64,000 bases of DNA from Pseudodonghicola flavimaris (GTDB lineage: Bacteria > Pseudomonadota > Alphaproteobacteria > Rhodobacterales > Rhodobacteraceae): assembly GCF_030164425.1 (NCBI RefSeq), contig NZ_JASNJD010000008.1, positions 1 through 64,000 of the forward strand, in the 5' to 3' direction. Position 1 is the stretch's first letter, and each line of letters opens with the position of its first letter. A program made the position numbers and the translations under genes. Under the pieces are notes generated by a model. The model saw only the letters and a list, made by a program, of their open reading frames with translations, was not told where the DNA came from and made no database searches. Below, piece by piece: positions 50,995-62,723 of the stretch.

Positions 50995-50998
<4 letters not shown>

Positions 50999-52170
50999 CC
51001 CCGGCCGCGCGGGTCGCCGCCGCAATCGAGGTGCTGGACGAGATCCTGGCCGGCAAGGCCGCTGAACAGGCGCTGACCGGCTGGGCCCGGCGCAGCCGTT
51101 TCGCCGGATCGAAGGATCGCGCCGCGATCCGCGATCATGTCTTCGACGTGCTGCGCGCGCGCCGTTCTCTGGCTGCGCGCGGCGGGGTGGAGACCGGGCG
51201 CGGGCTGATGCTGGGGCTGCTGCGGCGCGACGGCCCGGCGCCGGAGACGCTGTTCACCGGCGAGGGCCATGCTCCGGCGCCGCTGGGACCCCTGGACGGC
51301 GCGGGTCACAGCCCGGCACCGGGGCCGGAGGCGCTGGATATCCCCGACTGGCTCTGGCCAGCCTTCTCGGCCAGCCTCGGGGCGGAGGCGGAGCCCGCCG
51401 CCCGCGCCCTGCAGAACCGCGCGCCGGTGCATCTGCGGGTCAATCTGTCGAAAACCGATCTGGCCGGTGCCCTGGCGGCTCTGGCCGAGGACGGTATCCT
51501 CTGCCAGCCGCATCCGGCGGCGGCGACGGCGCTGGAGGTGACCGAGGGCGCCCGGCGCATCCGCAATGCCGCCGCCTATCTTGACGGTCGGGTGGAGCTG
51601 CAGGATGCGGCGAGCCAGGCCGTGGTGGCGGCGCTGCCGCTGCGTGAGGGGCAGCGGGTTCTGGACTATTGCGCCGGCGGCGGCGGCAAGACGCTGGCAA
51701 TGGCGGCACTGGCCGATGTGACGCTTTTCGCCCATGACGCGGCACCGCGCCGGATGCGCGATCTGCCGGCGCGGGCGGCACGCGCGGGCGCCCGCGTGAC
51801 GCTGCTGGAGGGGGCCGAGGTCGACCGCGCGGCGCCTTATGATCTCGTGCTCTGCGATGTGCCCTGTTCCGGGAGCGGGTCCTGGCGGCGGGCGCCGGAG
51901 GGCAAATGGCTGCTGACGCCGGAGGGGCTCTCCGCCCTCAACGCCACCCAGGACAGCATCCTCGACCGGGCCGCCGGACTGGTGGCGCCGGGCGGCACGC
52001 TGGCCTATGCCACCTGTTCGCAGCTCGATTGCGAAAACGGCGACCGGATCGCGGCGTTTCTGGCACGCCACGGCGGCTGGCACTGCGAGGAACGGCAGCG
52101 CTGGTCGGTGGCCGAGGGGGCCGATGGGTTCTTTGCCGCCCACTTGACCCGGGACCGGCTTGGCTCATAA
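50995..52170 (+). CDS. RsmB-like RNA (cytosine-C5) methyltransferase
   Basis: The 391-residue protein is of the RsmB/Nop2/Sun family, which methylates cytosine C5 in rRNA with SAM. An N-terminal NusB-like helical region is followed by the Rossmann domain: VLDYCAGGGGKTLAMAAL (motif I), VLCDVPCSGSGSWRRAPEG with the catalytic PCS Cys, and LAYATCSQLDCENGDRI with the second TCS Cys. The SxxExxxQ segment of RsmB is altered to SQLDCENGDR, common in alphaproteobacteria. ATG overlaps the MBL gene stop. Confidence 0.88.
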
Positions 52171-52288
52171 TCGCCTTCGGGTGGAAAAGAACAGCGTTAA
52201 GATGGGCTTAACCGCTATTCCGCCAAAAGAGCAGATGTAGTTCAATCCGAATCCCAGAAAGTCCGACACATCGGACGGAGCAAGACCC

Positions 52289-54595
52289 GTGACCAGCCGC
52301 CCGATTGCCGTCAGAAATCTGTTTCAAGCCGCCGCCCCGGAACCGCCCCGGGTGCTGGGGGTGTTGCTGATCGCGCTGTGTCTGGGGGCAGGCGGGCTGT
52401 TCCTGGCGCCCGAGGGGCTGCCGCGGATGGGAATGCTGGTGTCGGCGGTGACGCTGGCGCTGGTCTCGGTCGTGCTGGGGGTACAGCGGATCAGCACGCG
52501 GCGCGGGCTCGATCTGGCGAACGATCTGCTGGAGGGCTTCATCGACAAGGATGCGGTTCCCAGTTTCGTCGCCGATGCCGAAGGCCATGTCCATGCCCGC
52601 AACGCCGCCGCCGAACAGCAGTTTCCCGAAACCGCCAACGGCACGCTGGCTGGGACGCTCCGGTCGATCTTTGCCAATCCTTCGGCGGTGCTCTACCGGT
52701 TGCAGAACCGCGCCGCGCAGACCGGATCGGCGCGTGAAGACCTGGTGACCCGGCGCGGCCATGTGCGGCTGGCGGTGCATCAGATGGGGCAGGAGGGCTA
52801 TCTCTGGCGGGTCGAGGACATGTCGGAGCGGCCGCATTCCGCCCGCGGAGCCGAAACCCTGCCGGTGCCGGTGATCACGCTGGGCCGCGCCGGCGCGGTG
52901 CTGTTCATGAACGAGGCGGCGCGGCAGCTGGCCGGCCAGCGGGTCAAATCGCTCGACCGGCTGTTCCCGGCGCTGCCGGTGCAGACCGGTCAGGTCAATG
53001 TGATGTCGACCTCCGAAGGGCTGCGTGACGTGTTGGTGGCGGAATTCACCGGCACCGCCGGACGCAGCGAACTGTTCCTGTTGCCGGTCGACGGTCAGGT
53101 CGGCGAGGCGCGCGCCTCGGGCTTCGACACGCTGCCGGTGCCGATGCTGAAACTGGCGCCCTCGGGCCGGATCCTCGCCGCCAACCGCGAGGCGGTGGAG
53201 CTGCTGGGCGGCCCGGTCGGCGCCAATGCGATGCTGGGCGGCTTCATGCAGGGGCTGGGCCGGCCGATCCCGGACTGGCTGCGCGAGACGGTGCGCGAGG
53301 CCGGCTCGAACCCGTCGGAATTCCTGCGGCTGACGCGCAAGGATCGCGAGACCTTCGTGCAGGTCAGCCTGAGCCGGGTGGTGGAGGGCGGCGAGCCGAT
53401 CCTGATCGCGGTAATGAACGACGCGACCGAGCTGAAATCGCTGGAGGCGCAATTCGTCCAGAGCCAGAAGATGCAGGCCATCGGCCAGCTGGCTGGCGGC
53501 ATCGCGCATGACTTCAACAACCTTCTGACCGCGATTTCGGGCCATTGCGACCTGCTGCTGCTGCGCCACGATCAGGGCGATCAGGACTATGGCGATCTGG
53601 TGCAGATCCGACAGAACGCCAACCGCGCCGCTGCGCTGGTTGGCCAGCTGCTGGCCTTCTCGCGCAAACAGACGCTGCGCCCGCAGGTTATCGACCTGCG
53701 CGACACCCTGTCCGACCTGACCCATCTGCTGAACCGGCTGGTGGGCGAGAAGGTGCGGCTGACGCTGTCGCACGATCCGGTGTTGCGGCCGATCCGCGCC
53801 GACAAGCGGCAGCTGGAACAGGTGCTGATGAACCTTGTCGTCAACGCCCGCGACGCGATGCCCCAGGGCGGCGATATCCGGATCGAGACCGAGGTGGTGA
53901 CGCTGGAGGCGCCGCTGGAGCGCGACCGGGCCACCGTGCCGGCGGGCGATTACGTCACCGTGCGGGTGCGCGACGAGGGCGTCGGCATCCCACGTGACAA
54001 GCTGCAGGCGATTTTTGAGCCGTTCTATACCACCAAGCGCACCGGCGAGGGCACCGGGCTGGGGCTGTCGACCGCCTATGGCATCGTCAAGCAGACCGGC
54101 GGCTTTATCTTCGTCGATTCCATCGAAGGCTCCGGCACCGAATTCACCCTCTATTTCCCGGCCTATGAGCCGGTGGAGGAGGACCAGCCCGCCCCCGTGG
54201 CGCAGGTGGAGCCGGAGGCACCGAAACAGGGGGAGGGCGTGGTGTTGCTGGTCGAGGACGAGGCGCCAGTGCGCGCCTTCGCCTCCCGTGCGCTGCGGCT
54301 GCGCGGCTATACCGTGCTGGAGGCGGAATCGGCGGAAGACGCGCTGAAGATGCTGGAGGACCCCGATCTGGTGGTCGATGTCTTCGTCACCGATGTGGTG
54401 ATGCCGGGCATGGACGGCCCCAGCTGGGTGCGCAAGGCGCAGGAACTGCGGCCCGACGTGCGGGTGGTCTTCGTCTCCGGCTACGCCGAGGGTGCGTTGG
54501 ACGCGGACGGGCCGGAGGTGCCGAATTCGGTGTTCCTGCCCAAGCCCTTCTCTCTCACTCAGTTGGCCGAAACTGTCTATGAGCAGATGCACTGA
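52289..54595 (+). CDS. cckA: Hybrid histidine kinase CckA
   Basis: CckA autophosphorylates and drives the ChpT-CtrA phosphorelay, which in this order controls motility and gene transfer agents. The 768-residue protein starts with GTG. It has two N-terminal helices (about 15-55), PAS-like regions to about 395, the HisKA box with His407 ([17 protein letters not shown]), an HATPase domain ([27 protein letters not shown]) and a C-terminal receiver with Asp702 ([11 protein letters not shown]). The pair [12 protein letters not shown] plus receiver is diagnostic. ChpT and CtrA are not in the window. Confidence 0.93.
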   Translation: MTSRPIAVRNLFQAAAPEPPRVLGVLLIALCLGAGGLFLAPEGLPRMGMLVSAVTLALVSVVLGVQRISTRRGLDLANDLLEGFIDKDAVPSFVADAEGHVHARNAAAEQQFPETANGTLAGTLRSIFANPSAVLYRLQNRAAQTGSAREDLVTRRGHVRLAVHQMGQEGYLWRVEDMSERPHSARGAETLPVPVITLGRAGAVLFMNEAARQLAGQRVKSLDRLFPALPVQTGQVNVMSTSEGLRDVLVAEFTGTAGRSELFLLPVDGQVGEARASGFDTLPVPMLKLAPSGRILAANREAVELLGGPVGANAMLGGFMQGLGRPIPDWLRETVREAGSNPSEFLRLTRKDRETFVQVSLSRVVEGGEPILIAVMNDATELKSLEAQFVQSQKMQAIGQLAGGIAHDFNNLLTAISGHCDLLLLRHDQGDQDYGDLVQIRQNANRAAALVGQLLAFSRKQTLRPQVIDLRDTLSDLTHLLNRLVGEKVRLTLSHDPVLRPIRADKRQLEQVLMNLVVNARDAMPQGGDIRIETEVVTLEAPLERDRATVPAGDYVTVRVRDEGVGIPRDKLQAIFEPFYTTKRTGEGTGLGLSTAYGIVKQTGGFIFVDSIEGSGTEFTLYFPAYEPVEEDQPAPVAQVEPEAPKQGEGVVLLVEDEAPVRAFASRALRLRGYTVLEAESAEDALKMLEDPDLVVDVFVTDVVMPGMDGPSWVRKAQELRPDVRVVFVSGYAEGALDADGPEVPNSVFLPKPFSLTQLAETVYEQMH

Positions 54596-54613
54596 GCCGG
54601 GCGCGGCGGCGCC

Positions 54614-55207
54614 TCAGGCGATCGAGTCGTAGAGCGCGAATTCCTCGGCGCATTTGCGGCGCAGCTTCTCCTCCACCCGTGGCGACAGGCTGAGCGGCAT
54701 CTCGGGCGAGACATTCTCCCGCGCGGTGGCAATCTCCATGTCCAGCCGGTCCTGCAGGAAGGCCCGCAGCCGGTCCTGCGCCTCATAGCGGAACAGGTGC
54801 ATGACCCGGGTGCCGTTGGGCCGCGGTTCGAGGAACTTGGCCTGGCTGCCGACCCGGGCGAACCCCGGCGGATCGCCCTTGGCATAGGCCTCGACGAAAT
54901 CGTCGAAGCTGATGTCATGGGTCGAATTGGGCTTGCCTGCCATGAACGGGCGCCGGCGATAACGATACCAGCTGCCGAGCCAGCTGATCGGTTCGCGCAT
55001 CACCGCCAGCGTTTCCATCTCCGCATGACAAACCTTGTCGAACATCGGCCGGAAAAACCGGTTGTAGCGGTAGACAGGGGCGTGTTTCAGCTCCGGTGGA
55101 TCGGAGATCACCATGTCGGCCCGATCGCGCAGCGCGCTTTCATAGGCAGTGGTGCCGGTCTTGGGGACCGAGAGGAAGACAAGCCGTTCCTTATAGAAAA
55201 CAAGCAT
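54614..55207 (-). CDS. Sulfotransferase-like protein
   Basis: The 197-residue protein begins with a PAPS 5'-phosphosulfate-loop-like motif, LVFLSVPKTGTTAYESALR (residues 9-27), where PKTGTT matches PKTGTTWL of sulfotransferases. The 3'-phosphate-binding pattern R-x6-S appears in LAVMREPISWLGSWYRYR. It is short for the family and has no signal peptide. It may sulfate a surface polysaccharide or lipid; acceptor unknown. It is convergent with cckA, and a recA promoter lies behind it. Confidence 0.75.
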   Translation of the reverse strand: MLVFYKERLVFLSVPKTGTTAYESALRDRADMVISDPPELKHAPVYRYNRFFRPMFDKVCHAEMETLAVMREPISWLGSWYRYRRRPFMAGKPNSTHDISFDDFVEAYAKGDPPGFARVGSQAKFLEPRPNGTRVMHLFRYEAQDRLRAFLQDRLDMEIATARENVSPEMPLSLSPRVEEKLRRKCAEEFALYDSIA

Positions 55208-55301
55208 TTATATCCGATCCTTTCGCGGCCGGCGATGGTTCGTCCCGGGGCGGGACCGCTGTCAGTAAAATAGAAAAGACCGGTGGCGCGCAAGATTTCC
55301 G

Positions 55302-55330
55302 TTGAAATGTTCCACTTTTGTGCTCATAAA
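55302..55330 (+). promoter_or_regulatory. recA promoter (-35 and -10)
   Basis: TTGAAA (55302-55307) and CATAAA (55325-55330) are separated by 17 bp, a good sigma70 match. The LexA box follows the -10 directly. Confidence 0.7.
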
Positions 55331-55345
55331 GAACAAGGCGGGAAC
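55331..55345 (+). promoter_or_regulatory. LexA (SOS) box of recA
   Basis: GAACAAGGCGGGAAC is an exact GAAC-N7-GAAC (complement GTTC-N7-GTTC), the LexA recognition sequence of alphaproteobacteria. It lies at the start site, where bound LexA would block initiation until DNA damage. Confidence 0.88.
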
Positions 55346-55400
55346 AAACACGCGATTGCCGCCCGCTGGCGGGTGTGACAAACATAGGGCGAACGGGACA

Positions 55401-56480
55401 ATGGCGGATCTTTTGACGATGAGCAGCAAGAACGACAAAACCAGCGCGGACAAGCAAAAGGCGCTGGACAGTGCGCTGGCCCAGATCGAACGGCAGTTCG
55501 GCAAGGGGTCGATCATGAAGCTGGGCGGCGAGAACGCCATTCAGGAGATCGAGGCGAGTTCGACCGGTTCTCTGGGCCTGGATATCGCGCTGGGGATCGG
55601 TGGCCTGCCGATGGGCCGGATCGTCGAAATCTACGGGCCGGAAAGCTCGGGCAAGACCACGCTGACGCTGCATTGCATCGCCGAACAGCAAAAGCGGGGC
55701 GGCGTCTGCGCCTTTGTCGACGCCGAACATGCGCTCGACCCGCAATATGCCCGCAAGCTCGGCGTCGATCTGAACGAACTGCTGATTTCGCAGCCCGACA
55801 CCGGCGAACAGGCGCTTGAGATCACCGATACGCTGGTGCGCTCGGGGGCGGTCAACATGGTGGTGGTCGACTCGGTCGCCGCACTGACGCCGAAATCCGA
55901 ACTCGAAGGCGATATGGGCGATTCCAGCGTCGGCGTGCAGGCCCGGCTGATGAGCCAGGCGATGCGCAAGCTGACCGGCTCGATCAGCCGGTCGAACTGC
56001 ATGGTGATCTTCATCAACCAGATCCGGATGAAGATCGGCGTCATGTTCGGCAGCCCGGAAACCACCACCGGCGGCAATGCGCTGAAGTTCTATTCCTCGG
56101 TGCGGCTGGATATTCGCCGGATCGGCGCGATCAAGGACCGCGACGAGGTGGTCGGCAACGCGACCCGGGTGAAGATCGTCAAGAACAAGGTGGCGCCGCC
56201 GTTCAAGCAGGTGGAATTCGACATCATGTATGGCGAAGGCATCTCCAAGATGGGCGAGCTGCTGGATCTGGGTATCAAGGCCGGTGTGGTGAACAAGGCC
56301 GGCGCCTGGTTCAGCTATGGCGACGAGCGCATCGGCCAGGGCCGCGAGAATGCCAAGCAGTTCCTGCGCGAACACAGCGCCATGGCGCTGGAGATCGAGG
56401 ACAAGATCCGCGCCGCCCACGGGTTGGAGTTCGACATGGCGGCGCAGGACACCGACGGCGACGACATCCTGGAGGCCTGA
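55401..56480 (+). CDS. recA: Recombinase RecA
   Basis: RecA forms filaments on single-stranded DNA, drives strand exchange and triggers LexA self-cleavage. I start at ATG 55401 ([10 protein letters not shown]); MSSK at residue 7 is an alternative. The 359-residue protein has Walker A GPESSGKT at 79-86, Walker B-like [10 protein letters not shown], the L1/L2 loops ([39 protein letters not shown]) and an acidic C-terminal tail ([10 protein letters not shown]). SOS promoter upstream, terminator downstream. Confidence 0.98.
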   Translation: MADLLTMSSKNDKTSADKQKALDSALAQIERQFGKGSIMKLGGENAIQEIEASSTGSLGLDIALGIGGLPMGRIVEIYGPESSGKTTLTLHCIAEQQKRGGVCAFVDAEHALDPQYARKLGVDLNELLISQPDTGEQALEITDTLVRSGAVNMVVVDSVAALTPKSELEGDMGDSSVGVQARLMSQAMRKLTGSISRSNCMVIFINQIRMKIGVMFGSPETTTGGNALKFYSSVRLDIRRIGAIKDRDEVVGNATRVKIVKNKVAPPFKQVEFDIMYGEGISKMGELLDLGIKAGVVNKAGAWFSYGDERIGQGRENAKQFLREHSAMALEIEDKIRAAHGLEFDMAAQDTDGDDILEA

Positions 56481-56545
56481 GCGCGTCCCGGTCGGACAGA
56501 GGGGCCTGGTCCTTCGCCAAAGATCGGACTGGCAGTGACAGACAG

Positions 56546-56572
56546 AGGCGGGGCAGCGGTCCCGCCTTTTTT
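56546..56572 (+). terminator. Terminator after recA
   Basis: AGGCGGG and CCCGCCT pair across an eight-base loop and are followed by TTTTTT. It lies 66 bp past the recA stop, before alaS. Confidence 0.8.
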
Positions 56573-56688
56573 CGTTGCCGCCTCCGTTCGCCTTCTGCCG
56601 CAGTTTCGGGCAAGCGGGAGTGGACAGGGCCGGGGCGGGGGGATAAACCTGCGCGGAAACCGCATAACTGGCCGTCGAGAACCCTAAA

Positions 56689-59343
56689 ATGCCCACGCTG
56701 AACGAAATTCGATCGACGTTTCTGAACTACTTCGCGAAACAGGGGCACGAGGTCGTGCCCTCTGGCCCGCTGGTGCCGCGCAACGACCCCACCCTGATGT
56801 TCACCAACTCCGGTATGGTGCAGTTCAAGAACCTGTTCACCGGCCTTGAGCACCGCGATTATAAACGCGCCACCTCGGCGCAGAAATGTGTCCGCGCCGG
56901 CGGCAAGCACAACGACCTGGACAACGTCGGGTATACGGTGCGCCATCATACCTTCTTTGAAATGATGGGGAATTTCAGCTTCGGCGATTATTTCAAGAAG
57001 GAGGCGATCCCCTTCGCCTGGGAACTGGTGACGCGGGAATTCGGCATCGACAAATCGCGGCTGCTCACCACGGTCTATCACACCGATGACGAGGCCTTCG
57101 AGATCTGGAAGAAGGTTGGCGTGCCGGAGGATCGGATCATCCGCATCGCCACCTCCGACAACTTCTGGCAGATGGGGCCGACCGGGCCCTGCGGCCCCTG
57201 CACCGAGATCTTCTACGATCATGGCGACCATATCTGGGGCGGCCCTCCGGGCAGCGCGGAGGAAGACGGCGACCGGTTCATCGAGATCTGGAACGTCGTT
57301 TTCATGCAGAACGAACAGTTCGAAGACGGCAGCCTGCGCGAACTCGACATGCAGTCGATCGACACCGGCATGGGGCTGGAACGGATCGGCGCGCTGCTGC
57401 AGGGCAGCCACGACAACTATGACACCGATCTGTTCCGCGCGCTGATCGAGGCTAGCGCGGAGGCCAGCGGCGTCGATCCCTTCGGCGATCACAACGTGCA
57501 TCACCGGGTGATCGCCGACCACCTGCGCTCCACCTCCTTCCTGATCGCGGATGGGGTGATGCCGTCGAACGACGGGCGCGGTTATGTGTTGCGCCGGATC
57601 ATGCGGCGGGCGATGCGCCACGCCCATCTTCTGGGGGTCAAGGACCCGCTGATGTATCGGCTGGTGCCGGCGCTGGTGCGCCAGATGGGCGAGGCTTACC
57701 CCGAGCTTGGCCGGGCGCAGACGTTGATCGAGGAAACCCTGCAGCTGGAGGAAACCCGCTTCAAGCAGACGCTAGACCGCGGGCTGAAACTGCTGGACGA
57801 GGAGCTGGACAAGCTCGACGACAGCGCCGCGCTGCCGGGCGATGCTGCCTTCAAACTCTATGACACCTATGGCTTCCCGCTCGACCTGACCCAGGACGCT
57901 CTGCGCGAAAAGGGCCGCAGCGTCGATATCGAAGGGTTCGATGCCGCCATGGCCGAACAGAAGGCCAAGGCGCGCGCCGCCTGGGCCGGTTCGGGCGAGG
58001 CCGCGGATGCCACCATCTGGTTCGAGGTGGCCGAGAACAAGGGCACGACCGAATTCCTCGGCTATGACACCGAAACCGCTGAGGGGCAGATCCTCGCGCT
58101 GGTGAAGGACGGGGAAGAGGTCGCTGCGGCCAGTGCCGGCGACAGTCTGCAGATCGCGCTGAACCAGACGCCGTTCTATGGCGAATCCGGTGGTCAGGTC
58201 GGTGACACCGGCACCCTGCGGACCGATGGCGGTGTGGCGCGGATCATCGATACCCGCAAGACCGCCGGCGTCTTCATCCATTTCGCGGAAGTGGTCGAGG
58301 GCACGATTTCCACCGGGGAGGGCGCGCTGCTGGAGGTCGATCAGGACCGTCGCGCGGCGATCCGCGCCAATCACTCCGCCACCCACCTGCTGCATGAGGC
58401 GCTGCGCCAGGCGCTTGGCGATCACGTGGCACAGCGCGGCTCGCTCAACGCGGCGGATCGGCTGCGGTTCGATTTCAGCCATGCCAAGGCGCTGAGCCCG
58501 GAAGAGCTGGCCCAGGTCGAGGCGGAGGTGAACGATTACATCCGTCAGAATTCTGCGGTGGAAACCCGGATCATGACCCCGGACGATGCCCGTGAGCTCG
58601 GCGCCCGGGCGCTCTTCGGCGAGAAATACGGCGATGAGGTGCGGGTGGTCTCGATGGGGGTGCTGCCGGGATCGGGCAAGGGGGCGGATCACGCCACCTA
58701 TTCGCTGGAGCTCTGCGGCGGCACGCATGTCAAGCGCACCGGCGATATCGGTGAATTCGTCCTGCTGGGCGACAGCGCCAGCAGCGCTGGCGTGCGCCGG
58801 ATCGAAGCGCTGACCGGCCCGGGGGCGGAGGCCTATGTCGCCCGGATGCGCGGCATTCTCGCCGATCTGCAGGGGGAGCTGAAGGCGGCGCCGGAAGAGC
58901 TGATCGACCGGGTGCGGGCCGATCAGCACCGTATCAAGGAGCTGACCAATGAGCTGGCGCAGCTCCGGCGCGAGCTGGCGATGGCCGGCGGCGGCGGTGC
59001 GGCGCCCGAGGCGAAAGAGATCGGTGGCGTCAAATTCGTGGCCCAGGTGCTTTCCGGCGTGACCGGCAAGGACCTGCCGCCGCTGATCGACGAACACAAG
59101 GTCCGCATCGGCTCTGGCGCGGTGCTGCTGATCGCCGATACCGGCGGCAAGGTTGCAGTGGCGGCGGGGGTGACCCCGGATCTGACCGACAAGATCAAGG
59201 CGCCCGATCTGCTGCGCCCGGCGGTGGCCGCGCTCGGGGGCAAGGGCGGCGGTGGCCGGCCCGACATGGCGCAGGGCGGCGGCAGCGATATCACCCAGGC
59301 CGATGCGGCAATCGCCGCGGCCGAGAAAGTGCTGGAGGGATAA
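56689..59343 (+). CDS. alaS: Alanine--tRNA ligase
   Basis: AlaRS charges tRNA-Ala and edits misacylated Ser and Gly. The 884-residue protein has the class II catalytic core ([39 protein letters not shown], and [18 protein letters not shown]), the editing-domain zinc site [13 protein letters not shown] and [13 protein letters not shown], and the C-terminal C-Ala/DHHA1 domain ([11 protein letters not shown]). It is full length. A 95-residue DUF1330 gene follows after 3 bp. Confidence 0.98.
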   Translation: MPTLNEIRSTFLNYFAKQGHEVVPSGPLVPRNDPTLMFTNSGMVQFKNLFTGLEHRDYKRATSAQKCVRAGGKHNDLDNVGYTVRHHTFFEMMGNFSFGDYFKKEAIPFAWELVTREFGIDKSRLLTTVYHTDDEAFEIWKKVGVPEDRIIRIATSDNFWQMGPTGPCGPCTEIFYDHGDHIWGGPPGSAEEDGDRFIEIWNVVFMQNEQFEDGSLRELDMQSIDTGMGLERIGALLQGSHDNYDTDLFRALIEASAEASGVDPFGDHNVHHRVIADHLRSTSFLIADGVMPSNDGRGYVLRRIMRRAMRHAHLLGVKDPLMYRLVPALVRQMGEAYPELGRAQTLIEETLQLEETRFKQTLDRGLKLLDEELDKLDDSAALPGDAAFKLYDTYGFPLDLTQDALREKGRSVDIEGFDAAMAEQKAKARAAWAGSGEAADATIWFEVAENKGTTEFLGYDTETAEGQILALVKDGEEVAAASAGDSLQIALNQTPFYGESGGQVGDTGTLRTDGGVARIIDTRKTAGVFIHFAEVVEGTISTGEGALLEVDQDRRAAIRANHSATHLLHEALRQALGDHVAQRGSLNAADRLRFDFSHAKALSPEELAQVEAEVNDYIRQNSAVETRIMTPDDARELGARALFGEKYGDEVRVVSMGVLPGSGKGADHATYSLELCGGTHVKRTGDIGEFVLLGDSASSAGVRRIEALTGPGAEAYVARMRGILADLQGELKAAPEELIDRVRADQHRIKELTNELAQLRRELAMAGGGGAAPEAKEIGGVKFVAQVLSGVTGKDLPPLIDEHKVRIGSGAVLLIADTGGKVAVAAGVTPDLTDKIKAPDLLRPAVAALGGKGGGGRPDMAQGGGSDITQADAAIAAAEKVLEG

Positions 59344-59346
59344 CAG

Positions 59347-59634
59347 ATGGGCGCACTCTGGATCGCGCATGTGACCGTGACGGACGAAGAGGCCTATGGC
59401 AAATATGCCAAGCTGGCCGGTCCGGCGATTGCCAAGCATGGCGGTGAATTCATCGCCCGTGGCGGCAATTATGTGCAGCTGGAAGGCAAGGAGCGGCCGC
59501 GCAACGTGGTTGCCAAGTTCCCGGACGTGGATACCGCGGTGCGCTGCTATCACTCGCCTGAGTATCAGGAGGCGCTGAGCCATGCGCGCGGCGCCTCGGA
59601 ACGCGAATTGCTGGTGGTCGAAACCAGCGAATGA
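59347..59634 (+). CDS. DUF1330 (ferredoxin-like dimeric alpha/beta barrel) protein
   Basis: The 95-residue protein starts 3 bp after alaS. It begins LWIAHVTVTDEEAYGKYAKLA and continues HGGEFIARGGNYVQLEG and YHSPEYQEALSHARGASERELLVVE, which are the conserved parts of DUF1330 proteins, small dimeric barrels similar to antibiotic-monooxygenase and NIPSNAP folds. The catalytic role is unknown, and it appears to be carried along on the alaS transcript. Confidence 0.88.
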   Translation: MGALWIAHVTVTDEEAYGKYAKLAGPAIAKHGGEFIARGGNYVQLEGKERPRNVVAKFPDVDTAVRCYHSPEYQEALSHARGASERELLVVETSE

Positions 59635-59686
59635 CCCCTGAAGGGTGCGGGCCGGGCCCGCGCCCTGTCGCGCCGGGCGCTGCAGC

Positions 59687-60268
59687 TCAGAACGGGTTTC
59701 TGGCGCTGCGGTCGTCCGACAGGCTCTGCTGACGGCGTTCGACCAGCGCCTCGATCGCATCGGCCAGATGCACTTCCTCGATATGATCGTCGCCCCGGCC
59801 GGTGCGGATGCGGTGCGCCTCGATCATCACATCGGCATGGCTGCAGCCGAAGGGCGGCTCGAACTTGTAGCAGGCCAGTTCGATTAGCATGCCGAGCGGA
59901 TCCTTGAAATAGAGCGAGTCCATGAAACCGCGGTCTTTCGGCCCGAAGTAATGAATCCCGCGCGCCTTCAGCCGCGCCTCCGCCTGGGAAAAGCTGGCGT
60001 GCGAGACGTTGAAGGCCAGATGGTGGACACAGCCGGGATCGGTGGCGGTGCGGTGGCGGTCGCCGGGGCGGTTCTCATTGGTGAAGATGGTGATCAGCCG
60101 GCCGTCGCCGGGATCGAAATAGAGGTGGCTGTCGCCGGGATTGTCCAGATTGGGCTGTTCGAAGACGAAGGGCATGCCCAGCACCCCCTCCCAGAAATCG
60201 ATGGAGGTCTGGCGATCCGCCCCCATCAGCGTGATGTGATGCATACCCTGTACCTGAATCTTGCGCAT
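59687..60268 (-). CDS. VOC-fold (glyoxalase/dioxygenase-like) protein
   Basis: The 193-residue protein has a pair of beta-alpha-beta-beta-beta modules. MHHITLMGADRQTSIDFWEGVLG supplies a metal-binding His near residue 10, GCVHHLAFNV another His near 84, and DPLGMLIELACY a Glu near 127, which would complete a glyoxalase I- or extradiol dioxygenase-like metal site. A C-terminal tail of about 60 residues is extra. The substrate is unknown. It lies between convergent DUF1330 and upstream tkt, whose hairpin is just behind its start. Confidence 0.85.
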   Translation of the reverse strand: MRKIQVQGMHHITLMGADRQTSIDFWEGVLGMPFVFEQPNLDNPGDSHLYFDPGDGRLITIFTNENRPGDRHRTATDPGCVHHLAFNVSHASFSQAEARLKARGIHYFGPKDRGFMDSLYFKDPLGMLIELACYKFEPPFGCSHADVMIEAHRIRTGRGDDHIEEVHLADAIEALVERRQQSLSDDRSARNPF

Positions 60269-60343
60269 GTCCGGCCTCCTCTCTGGTGGCCGACAGCCTA
60301 GCGCATCGATGCTCTTCCCGCAGCCCCGTTGTCCCGCAAACGC

Positions 60344-60369
60344 GAAGAGGGGCCTTGCGGCCCCTCTTC
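60344..60369 (-). terminator. Terminator hairpin after tkt
   Basis: GAAGAGGGGCC and GGCCCCTCTTC form an 11-bp stem around a four-base loop, 28 bp past the tkt stop. The following U-tract on the minus strand is short (CGCGTTTG), so it is a moderate terminator. Confidence 0.6.
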
Positions 60370-60396
60370 AACGATCTCTGGTCTCCATGGCGGCGC

Positions 60397-62421
60397 TTAT
60401 TTGCCCAGGAGCGCCTTGACCTTGGCGGCGGTCGCCTCTGCGGTGATGCCGAATTTCTCATAGAGCACATTGGCCGGGGCGGAGGCGCCGAAGCCCTCCA
60501 TGCCGACGAAATCGGCCTTGGCCTCGCGACCGCGCTCGCCCAGCAGCCAGCGGTCCCAGCCACCGGCACGCACCGCGGCCTCGACCCCGACCCGCACCGG
60601 ACCCGCCGGCAGCACCTTGCGGCGGTAGGCTTCGTCCTGTTCGGCGAAGAGCTCCATGCAGGGCATGGAGACCACGCGGGTGCCGATGCCCTCGGCCTGC
60701 AGCAGGTCGCGGGCCGCCATGGCGATGGAGACTTCGGAGCCGGTGGCGATCAGGATCGCCTCGCGCTTGCCTGTCGCATCCGCCAGCACATAGGCGCCTT
60801 GGGCAGTCAGGTTGTTGATCTTGTGGTCCAGCCGCAGGGTCGGCACCCCCTGGCGGGTCAGCGACAGAACGCTGGGGGTTTCCTTGGCGCTCAGCGCGAT
60901 TTCCCAGGCTTCGGCGGTTTCCACGGTGTCTGCGGGGCGGAACACATAGGTGTTGGGCGTCGCCCGCGAGATCGCCAGATGCTCCACCGGCTGGTGGGTC
61001 GGCCCGTCTTCGCCCAGACCGATGGAATCATGGGTCATCACGAAGACGGTGGGAATGCGCATCAGTGCGGCCAGACGCATTGCCGGGCGGGCATAGTCGG
61101 TGAAGGCCATGAAGGTGCCGCCATAGGGCCGCACGCCGCCATGCAGCGCCATGCCGTTCATCGCCGCCGCCATGCCATGTTCACGGATGCCCCAATGCAC
61201 GTAGCGGCCCTTGCGGTTCTCCGGCATGAAGATGCCGAGATCGGCGGTCTTGGTGTTGTTCGACCCGGTCAGGTCGGCAGAGCCGCCGACAGTTTCCACC
61301 ATCAGCGGGTTGACCACCTCCAGCACCTTTTCCGAGCTGGCGCGGGTGGCCAGTTTCGGTGCGGTTTCGGTGATCTGCTTCTTCAGCGCGCGGATGGTGG
61401 CCGACAGCTTTTTCGGCACCTCGCGATCATAGGCGCGGGTGAATTCGGCCTGCTTGCGTTCGGAGAGCGAGGCGAAGCGCACGTTCCAGTTGGCGCGTTC
61501 CACCGCGCCGCGCTGGCCGATGGCCTCCCACTGCGCCTTGATGTCATCCGGGATGACGAAGGCGGGTGCGGTCCAGCCATAGGCGGCCTTGGCGTCCGAG
61601 ATCAGCTGCGGATCGGTCAGCGCGCCATGGCCCTTGGAGGTGTCCTGGGCCGAGGAGCCGAGCGCGATATGGGTCTTGCAGGCGATCATCGACGGCTTGC
61701 GGGTGGCCTTGGCCTTCTCGATGGCGGCATCGATGGCTTCGGGGTCATGGCCGTCGATGTCCTGCACATGCCAGCCGGAGGCGCGGAAGCGGGCGATCTG
61801 ATCGGTGCGGTCGGCCAGATCGACGGTGCCGTCGATGGTGATGTTGTTGTTGTCCCAGAAGACGATCAGACGGCCCAGTTGCTGGCGGCCGGCAAAGGCG
61901 ATGGCCTCCTGGCTGATGCCCTCCATCAGGCAGCCGTCACCGGCGATGACATAGGTATAGTGATCGACCACCTTCTTGCCATAGCGCGCGCGCTGCAGTT
62001 CCTCGGCCATGGCGAAGCCGACGGCGGTGGCAATGCCCTGGCCCAGCGGCCCGGTGGTGGTTTCGATGCCTGGCGCGTGGCCGTATTCCGGGTGGCCGGC
62101 GGTGATCGCGCCCCATTGGCGGAAGTTCTTGATCTGCTCCAGTGTCATTTCCGGGTAGCCGGTGAGATAGAGCAGCGAATAGAGCAGCATCGAGCCGTGG
62201 CCGGCCGAGAGGATGAAGCGGTCGCGGTCGGGCCAGTTCGGGGCCGCGGCGTCGAACTTCAGGTGCTTTTCATAGAGCACCGTTGCCACGTCGGCCATGC
62301 CCATGGGCATGCCGGAATGGCCGGAATTGGCGGCGTGAATGGCATCCAGCGTCAGCGTACGGATGGCGGCAGCCTTGTTCCAGTGGTCGGGATGGGCGGT
62401 GCGCAGGGCGGTCAGATCCAC
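60397..62421 (-). CDS. tkt: Transketolase
   Basis: Transketolase moves two-carbon ketol units between sugar phosphates using thiamine diphosphate, linking the pentose phosphate branch to glycolysis. The 674-residue protein starts with GTG behind GAGGACTCC. It has the TPP-binding [18 protein letters not shown] with its downstream NNNITIDG, the N-terminal GHPGM-like [11 protein letters not shown] and [15 protein letters not shown], and the pyrimidine-domain DLTGSNNT and [17 protein letters not shown]. It lies divergent from the coiled-coil/zapA pair. Confidence 0.97.
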   Translation of the reverse strand: MDLTALRTAHPDHWNKAAAIRTLTLDAIHAANSGHSGMPMGMADVATVLYEKHLKFDAAAPNWPDRDRFILSAGHGSMLLYSLLYLTGYPEMTLEQIKNFRQWGAITAGHPEYGHAPGIETTTGPLGQGIATAVGFAMAEELQRARYGKKVVDHYTYVIAGDGCLMEGISQEAIAFAGRQQLGRLIVFWDNNNITIDGTVDLADRTDQIARFRASGWHVQDIDGHDPEAIDAAIEKAKATRKPSMIACKTHIALGSSAQDTSKGHGALTDPQLISDAKAAYGWTAPAFVIPDDIKAQWEAIGQRGAVERANWNVRFASLSERKQAEFTRAYDREVPKKLSATIRALKKQITETAPKLATRASSEKVLEVVNPLMVETVGGSADLTGSNNTKTADLGIFMPENRKGRYVHWGIREHGMAAAMNGMALHGGVRPYGGTFMAFTDYARPAMRLAALMRIPTVFVMTHDSIGLGEDGPTHQPVEHLAISRATPNTYVFRPADTVETAEAWEIALSAKETPSVLSLTRQGVPTLRLDHKINNLTAQGAYVLADATGKREAILIATGSEVSIAMAARDLLQAEGIGTRVVSMPCMELFAEQDEAYRRKVLPAGPVRVGVEAAVRAGGWDRWLLGERGREAKADFVGMEGFGASAPANVLYEKFGITAEATAAKVKALLGK

Positions 62422-62723
62422 GGGAGGAGTCCTCGGACGTTATGGAGCGAATGAGCCGCTCAATATCAGCCGGGGGCCAAAGATCAAGTTTTGTACGGTT
62501 TTTCGCGGGTTTCACATAAGGTCAACCGGCCAAGTGCTTGAAACCAAAGGGGGGGTATTTTGCCCCTTGTTTGGGTAGACTAAGGCTGACCGGGGGCCGG
62601 CGCGATTCGTCGGACGCGGAACGGGGCATGCGGGGTCGTCGTGACCGGGGAGGCCCCGGGGGAAACGTGCGCAGCGCACCGGGGGCCACCCGGGCGAGAG
62701 GCGCGCAGCAGAAGGTAAGAGGC
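62422..62723. other. Divergent intergenic region, tkt and coiled-coil/zapA
   Basis: About 300 bp with no gene. It holds an AT-richer core (62470-62580) where the divergent promoters should lie, including a G-run/C-run pair AAGGGG ... CCCCTT flanking GTATTTTG at about 62546-62567, which could be a regulator site or a small hairpin. The rest is GC-rich 5' leader for the coiled-coil gene. Confidence 0.4.
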
